A DNA stretch of 5,562 nucleotides from Bacteroidota bacterium (lineage in GTDB: Bacteria > Bacteroidota > Bacteroidia > Bacteroidales > Prolixibacteraceae), in assembly GCA_013203755.1 (NCBI GenBank), contig JABMPI010000145.1, positions 1 through 5,562 of the forward strand, written 5' to 3'. The notes below the pieces were generated by a model. The model was not told the origin of the DNA. It saw only the letters and a program-made list of their open reading frames with translations, and made no database searches. Made by a program: the position numbers and the translations under genes. Position 1 is the first letter of the stretch. Each line of letters starts with the position of its first letter. Positions 1 through 5,562 of the stretch are shown here, one piece after another.

Positions 1-2
1 AA

Positions 3-341
3 CATATTCTCGAGTTTCAACTGGCAAATGCTGCCATTGCAGCGGGGATTCAGATGTTGTTCAATCAATTGGAAATTACAATCGATAAAATTGATAAAGT
101 ATTTATAGCCGGTGGTTTTGGGAATTTTTTGAATATTCAGAATGTTATTAGAACAGGATTAATAGAATGCGATGCAGAAAAAATCGTAAAACTTGGAAAC
201 ACTGCCCTTATTGGAGCCAAAATGTTTTTGTTTGAAAATGAAAAATTCATACAGAATATATTGGATAAAACCATGCACACAAATTTGGAGGGCGATTCTA
301 CTTTTCAGGATGTTTATATTGAGAAGATGATGTTGGTTTAA
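3..341 (+). CDS. ASKHA / RACo-like corrinoid activation protein, C-terminal end (5' partial)
   Basis: The reading frame is open from the left edge (first full codon at 3) to TAA at 339-341, giving the last 112 residues of a protein that begins outside the window. The opening residues (HILEFQLANAAIAAGIQ), the glycine-rich AGGFGN at visible residues 36-41 with NFLNIQNVIRTGLI after it, and LGNTALIGA at 64-72 match the C-terminal ASKHA domain (formerly DUF4445) of RACo-type proteins. In known members a 2Fe-2S ferredoxin domain precedes this domain and ATP hydrolysis drives reduction of Co(II) to Co(I) in corrinoid proteins; those parts lie outside the window, so the ferredoxin domain is not seen. 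About 35 residues follow the last conserved motif. The family call is firm; the corrinoid partner is unknown. The gene converges on rlmN. Confidence 0.85.
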   Translation, partial: HILEFQLANAAIAAGIQMLFNQLEITIDKIDKVFIAGGFGNFLNIQNVIRTGLIECDAEKIVKLGNTALIGAKMFLFENEKFIQNILDKTMHTNLEGDSTFQDVYIEKMMLV

Positions 342-346
342 GAAAT

Positions 347-430
347 GGTACACAGATAACGCAGATTTAATTGATTTTACACAGATTTTTTTACAGCGAG
401 AATCTGTAAAATCAGTGTCATCAGCGTTCC
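347..430. repeat. Imperfect palindrome with ACACAGAT-like words; probable terminator between convergent genes
   Basis: The gap between the RACo-like gene and rlmN is almost entirely an inverted repeat. The inner stem pairs 373-380 and 383-387 with 401-413 (13 pairs, with a two-base bulge at 381-382) around a 13-base loop that starts with a T-run. The outer arms, starting GGTACACAGAT at 347 and ending ATCAGCGTTCC at 430, are complementary at about 16 of 22 positions. Within the arms a degenerate word (ACACAGAT, ACGCAGAT, and on the other strand ACACTGAT, ACGCTGAT) recurs. From general knowledge, similar words recur between genes in many Bacteroidota genomes, so this is likely one copy of a dispersed palindromic repeat that may end transcription from both sides. 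Copy number cannot be seen here. Confidence 0.6.
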
Positions 431-433
431 AAC

Positions 434-1453
434 CTACTTTACCAATTCCTTAGTAGATAACAGTCCGCACGCTGCATAAATGTCCTCGCCTCGCGAAGCA
501 CGGATGGTGGTTGTAATTCCTTTTTGAGTGAGTTTCTCTTTGAAATTTTGAATCGTTTTTTCATCCGGACTTTTTAGCGGTGTTCCAGGCACCGGGTGAA
601 AACGAATTAGATTTATGCGGCATTTTAAACCACTTAATAATCGCACTAATTCATTCACATGTTTCGATGAATCGTTTAATCCTTCAAACAAAATGTATTC
701 AAACGAGATGCGACGCTGTCGTCCAAAATCCCAACTTTTAATTTCATCAACCACCTCTTGAATTGGATAAGCCACTTGCACGGGCATTAATTTTTGCCGC
801 TCTTCATGGAATGGAGTGTGCAAACTCACTGCCAAATGCGCCTCGCTGGCTTCCAAAAAAGTTAGCATACTTGGAATAATTCCAATGGTAGAAACTGTAA
901 TTCGCCGCGGACTCATTGCAAATCCCCATTCCGAGGTGAAAATTTCAAGACTCTTTAAAACCTCATCCAAATTGTCGAAAGGCTCGCCCATTCCCATGTA
1001 AACAATGTTGGAAATTTCATCAACCTCTTTAATGCTTTTTACTTGATTTACAATCTCACCGGCAGTTAATTGTCCTTGAAAACCTTGTTTGGCTGTGAAA
1101 CAAAAAAGGCAGCCCATTTTACACCCCACTTGCGAACTTACACAAACCGTTTTTCGGTCGCGGTCGGGAATCATTGCAGTTTCTACAAATTTATTCTGAG
1201 CCGTTGGAAAGAGGTATTTTTTTGTGCCGTCGATGCTCTCCTGCACTTTGGTTGAATCAATCAATCCAAACTCATATTTTTCGTTGAGTAATTCTCTTGC
1301 TTTTATGGAAAGGTTGGTCATTTCATCGATAGACGAGACGTGCTTTTTATACAGCCAGTCTGCAATTTGTTTTGCCGTAAATTTTGGTAATTCCAGTTCC
1401 ATTACGAGCTCCTGTAATTCTGCCAATGTCTTTCCGAAAAGTGGTTGTTTCAT
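434..1453 (-). CDS. rlmN: 23S rRNA (adenine(2503)-C(2))-methyltransferase RlmN
   Basis: Complete 339-residue radical-SAM methyltransferase. The family adds a methyl group to C2 of A2503 in 23S rRNA, and in some bacteria of A37 in certain tRNAs, in the cytoplasm. The N-terminal accessory domain covers about residues 1-95 (FGKTLAELQEL near the start). The 4Fe-4S ligands are C111, C115 and C118 in GCKMGCLFC (CxxxCxxC). C104, seven residues before the first ligand, and C329 in the C-terminal RASRGEDIYAACG are the two further conserved cysteines; by homology C329 carries the methyl-derived intermediate. GMGEP at 154-158 is the SAM-binding segment. All key residues are present and the length is normal for the family, so the enzyme should be active. 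The start is supported by the family-like N-terminus and by a -7 promoter box 15 bases upstream. The stop is TAG. The gene follows the amidase on the same strand after 108 bases and probably has its own promoter. Confidence 0.96.
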   Translation of the reverse strand: MKQPLFGKTLAELQELVMELELPKFTAKQIADWLYKKHVSSIDEMTNLSIKARELLNEKYEFGLIDSTKVQESIDGTKKYLFPTAQNKFVETAMIPDRDRKTVCVSSQVGCKMGCLFCFTAKQGFQGQLTAGEIVNQVKSIKEVDEISNIVYMGMGEPFDNLDEVLKSLEIFTSEWGFAMSPRRITVSTIGIIPSMLTFLEASEAHLAVSLHTPFHEERQKLMPVQVAYPIQEVVDEIKSWDFGRQRRISFEYILFEGLNDSSKHVNELVRLLSGLKCRINLIRFHPVPGTPLKSPDEKTIQNFKEKLTQKGITTTIRASRGEDIYAACGLLSTKELVK

Positions 1454-1468
1454 GAAAAAAAGTTTCTA

Positions 1469-1476
1469 CAAAGATA
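1469..1476 (-). promoter_or_regulatory. Bacteroidota-type -7 box for rlmN
   Basis: On the minus strand these bases read TATCTTTG, an exact match to the TAnnTTTG -7 element of the main Bacteroidota sigma factor. It ends 15 bases before the rlmN ATG, predicting a very short leader. No TTTG-like -33 element is visible at the usual 19-21 base spacing, so the call rests on one element and its position. Confidence 0.5.
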
Positions 1477-1561
1477 GGGTTTCTATTTAAGAAGGATTGA
1501 AATGATAAAACCACTGAATTATCAAAAAGTTCAAGAAAATAAAAATATTTCTAAATGAGTT

Positions 1562-3163
1562 TTACATCAACGATTTAGCAAACCCCGGAGGTTTCCGATG
1601 TTTTGTAGCCTGCTCAAATGCATAAGCAATCTTTAGCAATTTTGGTTCGCTCCATGCTAAGCCAAAAAATGAAATTCCAACTGGTAACCCTTCTACAAAT
1701 CCCATGGGAACGGTAATGTTTGGATAACCCGAAATGGCTGCCGGCGATGAACTGCCTCCGCTAAAATGGTCGCCATTCACCCAGTCGATTGTCCAGGCAG
1801 GCCCATTGGTTTGTGCAATTACAGCATCTAAATTATGCTCTTTCATTACAGCATCAATTCCCTCTTTTCCTGCAAAACGTTTGGAATCTTTTAACGCGTT
1901 CAAATATTCCTCCGTACTTAAATCACCTTTTTCCTGAGCCATTTCAAAAATTTCCTGGTCGAACCAAGGCATTTCTTTGTCTGCATTCTTTTTATTGAAT
2001 TCAATAATCTCAGCCATATTTTTTAAAAGAGCATTTGGATGTTCTTGTAAGTATTTATTCAAGTCGGCTTTAAATTCATACAATAAAACCTGATAAGATG
2101 GTTCACCCCATTTTTTACGATTTTCAAATTTCACCTCCTCAACTATTTCAGCACCTTTTTCTTTCATCACTTCAACTGACTTTGTAAAAAGAGCATCAAC
2201 TTTCGTGTTAAAGCCAATCATTTCCGAAGCAATTCCAATGCGCATTCCTTTCAATCCGTCGACTTCCAAAAATTGTGTATAATCCTTATGAATCTCCCCA
2301 TTTCCGATGTGTGTTTCAGCATCACTTGAATCAAATTCTGCCAATGCACCCAATAAAATAGCCGCATCTTTTACAGTCCGTGCCATTGGCCCAGCAGTGT
2401 CCTGACTGTGTGCAATTGGGATAATTCCTTGCCGACTCCACAGTCCCAGTGTTGGTTTTATGCCTACCACACCGTTCACTCCTGATGGACAAACAATAGA
2501 ACCGTTGGTTTCCGTTCCAATTCCCATAACACACAAATTTGCGGAGACTGCTGCTCCTGTTCCTGCACTCGAACCACACGGACTTCTATCCAAATAAAAC
2601 GGATTTCTAACTTGTCCACCTCTCCCACTCCAACCGCTTGACGAATTGGTTGAACGGAAATTTGCCCACTCGCTTAAATTAGTTTTTCCTAAAACAACTG
2701 CCCCGGCTTCGCGCATTTTTTTAATGATGAAAGCGTCTTTTGGGGCAAAATTACCTTCCAATGCCAACGAGCCAGCAGTGGTTTGCATTTTATCGCCTGT
2801 ATCAATATTGTCTTTAAAAAGTATTGGAATTCCATGCAAATCACCACGTACTTTTCCTGTTTTTCTTTCCTCATCCAAATTTTTGGCAATTTCCAAAGCA
2901 TCTGGATTAAGTTCAATTACCGATTTTAAAATCGGATCAACTTCTTCAATTCGGTCTAAATATTTCTTGCAAATATCAACCGAAGTCAATTCACCCGATT
3001 CCATTTTTTGCTGCAATTCATCAACAGTTATTTCATTCAAGTCAAATTCAGTTAAATCGATTTCAACCTCTTGTTTTGTTTCGGTTGTGCAAGCTGAGAC
3101 TCCAGTTATTGCAAGCGCTGAGCCACTCAATACTGTGGTTTTGAAAAAGGTGCGTCGTTTCAT
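1562..3163 (-). CDS. Amidase-signature hydrolase with Tat lipoprotein signal (peptide-amidase-like)
   Basis: A 533-residue serine hydrolase of the amidase signature family, which hydrolyses amide bonds through a Ser-cisSer-Lys triad. The triad is visible as K117 (ILFKDN), cis-Ser S198 (CGSSAG) and nucleophile S222 (TNGSI); the 24-residue Ser-Ser spacing equals that of FAAH. The block TETNGSIVCPS, then GIKPTLGLWSR and SQDTAGPMAR, resembles bacterial peptide amidases that remove C-terminal amides, but the substrate is not proved. The N-terminus is MKRRTFFK, a hydrophobic stretch, then GVSAC: a twin-arginine signal with a lipobox whose C25 would be lipidated, so the enzyme probably acts outside the cytoplasm on a membrane. 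The ATG at 3163 is chosen because the signal begins there; a GTG at 3247 would add 28 residues encoded by a terminator hairpin. Three acidic or polar residues follow the lipid cysteine region, but a surface-export signal cannot be confirmed. Confidence 0.9.
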   Translation of the reverse strand: MKRRTFFKTTVLSGSALAITGVSACTTETKQEVEIDLTEFDLNEITVDELQQKMESGELTSVDICKKYLDRIEEVDPILKSVIELNPDALEIAKNLDEERKTGKVRGDLHGIPILFKDNIDTGDKMQTTAGSLALEGNFAPKDAFIIKKMREAGAVVLGKTNLSEWANFRSTNSSSGWSGRGGQVRNPFYLDRSPCGSSAGTGAAVSANLCVMGIGTETNGSIVCPSGVNGVVGIKPTLGLWSRQGIIPIAHSQDTAGPMARTVKDAAILLGALAEFDSSDAETHIGNGEIHKDYTQFLEVDGLKGMRIGIASEMIGFNTKVDALFTKSVEVMKEKGAEIVEEVKFENRKKWGEPSYQVLLYEFKADLNKYLQEHPNALLKNMAEIIEFNKKNADKEMPWFDQEIFEMAQEKGDLSTEEYLNALKDSKRFAGKEGIDAVMKEHNLDAVIAQTNGPAWTIDWVNGDHFSGGSSSPAAISGYPNITVPMGFVEGLPVGISFFGLAWSEPKLLKIAYAFEQATKHRKPPGFAKSLM

Positions 3164-3184
3164 TTTTGTAAGTTTGAATTGCCA

Positions 3185-3192
3185 TGAAGATA
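3185..3192 (-). promoter_or_regulatory. Possible weak -7 box for the amidase gene
   Basis: The minus strand reads TATCTTCA, matching TAnnTTTG except in its last two bases, and ends 21 bases before the ATG at 3163. It lies just downstream of the hairpin at 3202-3237, where a promoter for a separately transcribed amidase gene would be expected. No -33 element is seen at proper spacing. This is suggestive only. Confidence 0.2.
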
Positions 3193-3201
3193 GGAAAAAA
3201 G

Positions 3202-3237
3202 AACCGTTCCCTCTATTTTCAAATAGAAGGGACGGTT
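3202..3237. terminator. Bidirectional rho-independent terminator hairpin
   Basis: Arms 3202-3218 and 3221-3237 pair over their whole length, except for one C-A mismatch (3211/3228) and one G-T wobble (3208/3231). The base is AACCGT/ACGGTT and the top is AT-rich. The plus strand continues in a run of six T (3236-3241). The minus strand continues as TTCTTTTTTCC, so it could also stop minus-strand transcription. Lying between the RuvC fragment and the amidase, both on the minus strand, it most likely ends transcripts coming from 3367 and separates the amidase from them. No plus-strand gene lies upstream within 2.8 kb. Confidence 0.75.
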
Positions 3238-3308
3238 TTTTGTTCACCTCCTAAAATTAAGGATTCCATCTCCTCTTCTTCAACACCTAAAGTTGGAATC
3301 CAATAAGC

Positions 3309-3331
3309 TATGAAATTACCTCTATTTCATA
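3309..3331. repeat. Small perfect inverted repeat
   Basis: TATGAAAT (3309-3316) and ATTTCATA (3324-3331) are perfectly complementary around a seven-base loop, 36 bases downstream of the RuvC fragment's stop codon. No T-run follows on either strand, so it is not a typical terminator. A second pair, GGATTCCA (3261-3268) and TGGAATCC (3294-3301), lies next to it. Their function is unknown; they may be mRNA 3'-end structure or chance in AT-rich DNA. Confidence 0.3.
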
Positions 3332-3366
3332 ATTTAACAGTTTTTCAGTTTCACAATTGATGAGAG

Positions 3367-3651
3367 CTACTTCACCTTCCCCGGATTCTTTTTCACAAAA
3401 TCACCCCAGTTATTATACTCCTTCGATTTTTGCAGTTTGCTCAGCTGAATAAAATGACAAATTGCAACTGCCACTACATCCGTGGCATCCAATCCCTGAT
3501 CCAAATCTTTCAAATGATAAACTTTTTGAAGAAAGTACGCTACCTGCTCTTTGGAAGCACGCCCCATTCCGGTAATCGCTTGTTTTACCAACAGCGGCGC
3601 GTATTCGTGAATAGGTACATCGTGTTCTAGTGCAGCTGCTATTTTATTCAT
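3367..3651 (-). pseudogene. ruvC: RuvC C-terminal half only (truncated Holliday junction resolvase)
   Basis: This 94-residue reading frame matches only the second half of RuvC, the nuclease that resolves Holliday junctions with RuvAB. Visible motifs are AAALEHDVPIHEYAP (6-19), the ITGMGRASKEQV block (26-37), the DATD motif with D55 and D58 (equivalent to catalytic D138 and D141 of E. coli), the following AICHF, and the family-like end KKNPGKVK. Full RuvC in this phylum is about 185-190 residues. The N-terminal half, with GIDPG and the catalytic Asp and Glu (E. coli D7 and E66), is missing. The open frame runs only 16 codons further upstream, to a TAA at 3700-3702; those codons do not resemble RuvC, and the other frames up to 3895 show no RuvC N-terminus. 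It cannot be an active resolvase by itself. The remaining half has no stop or frameshift, so the deletion is recent or the piece is still used. A complete ruvC is expected elsewhere in the genome. Confidence 0.75.
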
Positions 3652-3809
3652 TACAAAAAGATGGAGTAATTTTCTTGTAAGGTGCGGAATATCAACATTT
3701 TATTTAAATTTTATTGCAGCTAAACTGCTGATTGTCAATATTCTATATTTTTGTTATGTTCTAAAAAGACCAGAATTAACCTATTTGACTTGATTTTTAT
3801 GTGATTAGA

Positions 3810-3846
3810 ATAGAAAGAAGGCTATTTCTATACCCGATGGAAATAG
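3810..3846. promoter_or_regulatory. Overlapping inverted repeats upstream of the cysteine-rich gene (possible operator)
   Basis: ATAGAAA (3810-3816) pairs with TTTCTAT (3825-3831), and CTATTTC (3822-3828) pairs with GAAATAG (3840-3846), so the central CTATTTCTAT can pair with either flank. The block lies directly upstream of the -7 box at 3863, overlapping where the -33 region would fall. Its position would suit binding of a dimeric regulator, but seven-base repeats in AT-rich DNA can arise by chance. Confidence 0.2.
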
Positions 3847-3862
3847 GATAAATTCAAATTTG

Positions 3863-3870
3863 TACATTTG
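3863..3870 (+). promoter_or_regulatory. Bacteroidota-type -7 box for the cysteine-rich protein gene
   Basis: TACATTTG is an exact match to TAnnTTTG and ends 25 bases before the ATG at 3896. The implied leader is short and contains a three-codon frame, ATG TCT TAT TAA (3884-3895), whose stop directly abuts the gene's ATG. No convincing -33 TTTG is visible at the usual distance. Confidence 0.5.
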
Positions 3871-3895
3871 CAACCTCGAATTTATGTCTTATTAA

Positions 3896-4090
3896 ATGGT
3901 TTTAGGGAAGAAAAAAGAAATTTTTTATATCTGTTCAGCATGCGAATTCAAATTCTCAAATTTGGATGTTGACCGAACTTGTAGCAATTGTTTTGCCTGC
4001 ACAGGTTGCGAAATTTATATCTGCCCTTCGTGCGGTTCGGAAGTGGTTATTAAAGCAATGAAGCCGATGAAAAAATCCGGTACTCCTTAA
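3896..4090 (+). CDS. Small cysteine-rich, zinc-ribbon-like protein (64 aa), function unknown
   Basis: A 64-residue protein with eight cysteines in four CxxC pairs: C13/C16, C29/C32, C35/C38 and C43/C46. The last pair sits in CPSCG, the typical zinc-ribbon knuckle. Eight evenly paired cysteines suggest two metal sites, either two ribbons or one cross-braced fold, with zinc most likely. There is no signal peptide or membrane segment, so it is probably cytoplasmic. The tail (KAMKPMKKSGTP) is basic and could contact nucleic acid. I do not recognise the family. The ATG at 3896 is the only sensible start because TAA lies immediately before it in frame. A -7 box upstream and a terminator downstream support a real single gene. 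It is divergent from the RuvC fragment, with 244 AT-rich bases between them. Rubredoxin-like iron binding is possible but less likely, because the typical CPxCG pair occurs only once. Confidence 0.7.
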   Translation: MVLGKKKEIFYICSACEFKFSNLDVDRTCSNCFACTGCEIYICPSCGSEVVIKAMKPMKKSGTP

Positions 4091-4249
4091 GCTTTTCAAT
4101 AAAAGAATATTCGGGATTTAAAAATATTTTTGGCACGAAAAACTATGTTTTACAATCGAACTATAAAGCCTTATCTAATTTGTTTCAAGATAAAATAATG
4201 TGTATTTTGGGATAGTGTTTTAATCCAAATCAATTCGGGATTACTGACT

Positions 4250-4283
4250 AAAACTGCCCACCTTTTATAGGTAGGGCAGTTTT
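4250..4283. terminator. Bidirectional rho-independent terminator
   Basis: AAAACTGCCC (4250-4259) pairs perfectly with GGGCAGTTTT (4274-4283). Past a one-base bulge at 4273, a further ACCT/AGGT stem continues to a short TTTAT loop. The A-run on one side and T-run on the other give U-tracts on both strands. It lies between the convergent cysteine-rich gene (ending at 4090) and the condensing-enzyme gene (ending at 4330) and can serve both. It is only 46 bases beyond the stop of the minus-strand gene. A weaker TAATCC/GGATTA stem (4221-4243) sits beside it; the rest of 4091-4329 shows nothing recognisable. Confidence 0.85.
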
Positions 4284-4329
4284 CTATTTATATTAAAATT
4301 ACTGATATACTTAATAGGGAAATTAAATT

Positions 4330-5562
4330 TTAATGCAAATATTTTTCACAATATTCAGGCATTAATTCTTTAACTTGCTTTTCAAGTTCTTCGTCACTTA
4401 TGGCAGTCAACCGTCCCTCAATTTCGTATTGATCCATAACCCACCGGGCAACTTTGTGAATTTTAAATTTAGATATTCTGTCATCGCCTGTAAGCTTGAA
4501 GAAGTCGTTTACCCAAATTGTAACACCATCGGCGCCACTTTTATCCGTAATTGCTACTCTTGGCGGACGTCCTAGAAGTTTGGTTGTATCGAATATGTTA
4601 TAAATTTGCTCGGCTTTTCTGAGTCCTCCTGCATGGATTCCTGCCCGGGTAGTGTTAAAATATTTTCCAACGAATGGGTAATTATCAGGAATTGGCATTC
4701 CAATGGAGAACATATATTCAGCCAACTCTGTAATAACCTCGGTATTAATTCCGCATAAATCTTCTTTCAATGCAATGTATTCCATAATTGCACTTTCGAG
4801 AGGAGGATTTCCCGTTCTTTCGCCAAAACCAAATAATGTTGCATTAACGGCATCGCAACCATATAACCAGGCGGAACCACCGTTAACATGCACTTTATGA
4901 AAATCGTTATGTCCATGCCATTCTAATCTGTCGCTTGGAACACCACACTCTTGGTTTAATTTATAAATAAGTTTGGGAATGCTTCTTGGTAATTCAACTC
5001 CTGGATAACTAACTCCGAAACCCATTGTATCACAAAGCCTGATTTTAACAGACAATTCCTCAGGTACCTGTTCACTCATCTTCATAAGCCTGTCGATGAA
5101 GGGTAAAACAAATCCGTCAATGTCGGCACGTGTCAAATCTTCAAGATGGCAACGTGGCCTGATACCTGCTTCAAAAGCTGCCTCAACAACTTCACAGTAA
5201 TCATCCATGCAAGCCTGCCGGCTTTTGTATTTAAGTTTTTGGAAAATATGAAAATCCGAGCAACTTGTCAGCATCCCCGTTTCCTTCAGTTTTGCCTCTT
5301 TAACCAATCGGAAATCACCTTTGTTGGCTCTGATCCATCCGGTACATTCAGGGAATTTGTGTCCCAGATCACGACAACGATCCAATGTCTCTCTGTCGTT
5401 TTTGGTATAAATGAAAAATTCTGTTTGCCTGATAACACCGTTGGGGCCGCCCAGCTTCGCCATTAAATCATAAATTTTCACCATTTGTTCAATGGTGTAC
5501 GGAGGGCGTGCTTGCTGACCATCTCTAAAGGTTGTGTCAGTAATAACGATATCCCGTTCCTT
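4330..5562 (-). CDS. HMGL-like condensing enzyme (isopropylmalate/homocitrate/Re-citrate synthase superfamily), 5' partial
   Basis: The frame is open to the right edge, past the first internal ATG at 5484, giving 410 residues of a protein whose start lies outside. The superfamily condenses an acyl-CoA with a 2-oxoacid in a metal-dependent TIM barrel. Visible motifs, numbered from the right edge, are DTTFRDGQQ (9-17, metal-binding Asp and catalytic Arg), CDTMG (177-181), HGHND (216-220, two metal-ligand histidines) and GFGERTGN (245-252), the signature of LeuA and homocitrate synthase rather than HMG-CoA lyase. A linker subdomain follows (AGIHAGG, 307-313). About 50 residues of charged helix end the protein, and the long LeuA feedback (dimer) domain is absent, so leucine inhibition is unlikely. 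Candidate activities are homocitrate, citramalate or Re-citrate synthase; the motifs do not decide between them. The segment GRPPRVAITDKSGADG replaces the usual LGKHSG stretch. Confidence 0.85.
   Translation of the reverse strand, partial: KERDIVITDTTFRDGQQARPPYTIEQMVKIYDLMAKLGGPNGVIRQTEFFIYTKNDRETLDRCRDLGHKFPECTGWIRANKGDFRLVKEAKLKETGMLTSCSDFHIFQKLKYKSRQACMDDYCEVVEAAFEAGIRPRCHLEDLTRADIDGFVLPFIDRLMKMSEQVPEELSVKIRLCDTMGFGVSYPGVELPRSIPKLIYKLNQECGVPSDRLEWHGHNDFHKVHVNGGSAWLYGCDAVNATLFGFGERTGNPPLESAIMEYIALKEDLCGINTEVITELAEYMFSIGMPIPDNYPFVGKYFNTTRAGIHAGGLRKAEQIYNIFDTTKLLGRPPRVAITDKSGADGVTIWVNDFFKLTGDDRISKFKIHKVARWVMDQYEIEGRLTAISDEELEKQVKELMPEYCEKYLH

Noticed and set aside
1454..1561. A terminator after the amidase gene
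   Set aside because: Only five-base stems without a proper T-run are visible, so no terminator is called.
2331..2579. Minus-strand 82-codon frame
   Set aside because: It is the shifted reading of the amidase signature region, which is fully explained by the main frame.
3164..3247. A longer amidase starting at GTG 3247
   Set aside because: The extra 28 residues are encoded by the hairpin and its flanks, precede an intact twin-arginine lipoprotein signal, and the AGGAGG lies on top of the GTG instead of before it.
2646..3254. A 202-codon plus-strand open frame
   Set aside because: It lies antisense to the amidase gene, resembles no known protein and has low-complexity composition expected of a shadow frame.
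3652..3895. A frameshifted RuvC N-terminal half upstream of the fragment
   Set aside because: The region is AT-rich with stops in the minus-strand frames and shows no GIDPG or other RuvC N-terminal motif, so a simple frameshift does not explain the truncation.
1..5562. CRISPR array, tRNA or rRNA genes, insertion sequence
   Set aside because: No regularly spaced direct repeats, cloverleaf-like sequence, rRNA segment, transposase motif or matched terminal repeats were seen.

Overview
The window looks like a chromosomal segment of a Bacteroidota member, probably an anaerobic Bacteroidales/Marinilabiliales-type organism. The basis is AT-rich DNA, starts without spaced Shine-Dalgarno sequences, two exact matches to the Bacteroidota -7 box TAnnTTTG next to gene starts, and RuvC, RlmN and amidase proteins that read like that phylum's versions. 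No lineage assignment below phylum can be proved from the sequence alone.

Layout, left to right. (1) 3-341 (+): the C-terminal end of a RACo-like ASKHA protein, the ATP-dependent reactivator family of corrinoid proteins. (2) 347-430: an imperfect palindrome made of degenerate ACACAGAT-like words, filling the gap between two convergent genes and probably acting as a terminator or dispersed repeat. (3) 434-1453 (-): complete rlmN, a radical-SAM rRNA methyltransferase, with a -7 box just before its start. (4) 1562-3163 (-): a complete amidase-signature enzyme with a twin-arginine lipoprotein signal; an in-frame GTG start at 3247 is rejected. (5) 3202-3237: a hairpin with T-runs on both sides, upstream of the amidase. 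(6) 3367-3651 (-): a 94-residue piece matching only the C-terminal half of RuvC. (7) 3896-4090 (+): a 64-residue protein with four CxxC pairs. (8) 4250-4283: a bidirectional terminator between convergent genes. (9) 4330-5562 (-): a large HMGL-like acyl-CoA/2-oxoacid condensing enzyme of the isopropylmalate/homocitrate synthase superfamily, cut at its N-terminus by the window edge.

The genes do not form one obvious operon. Minus-strand genes are separated by 100-200 base gaps, and both plus-strand genes converge on minus-strand neighbours. The two cut genes at the edges (corrinoid activation, carbon-chain condensation) suggest anaerobic one-carbon or amino-acid metabolism, but nothing in the window links them directly.

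I did not find a clear new multi-gene system. The most unusual items are the headless RuvC gene beside a small eight-cysteine protein, and the uncertain substrate of the terminal condensing enzyme.
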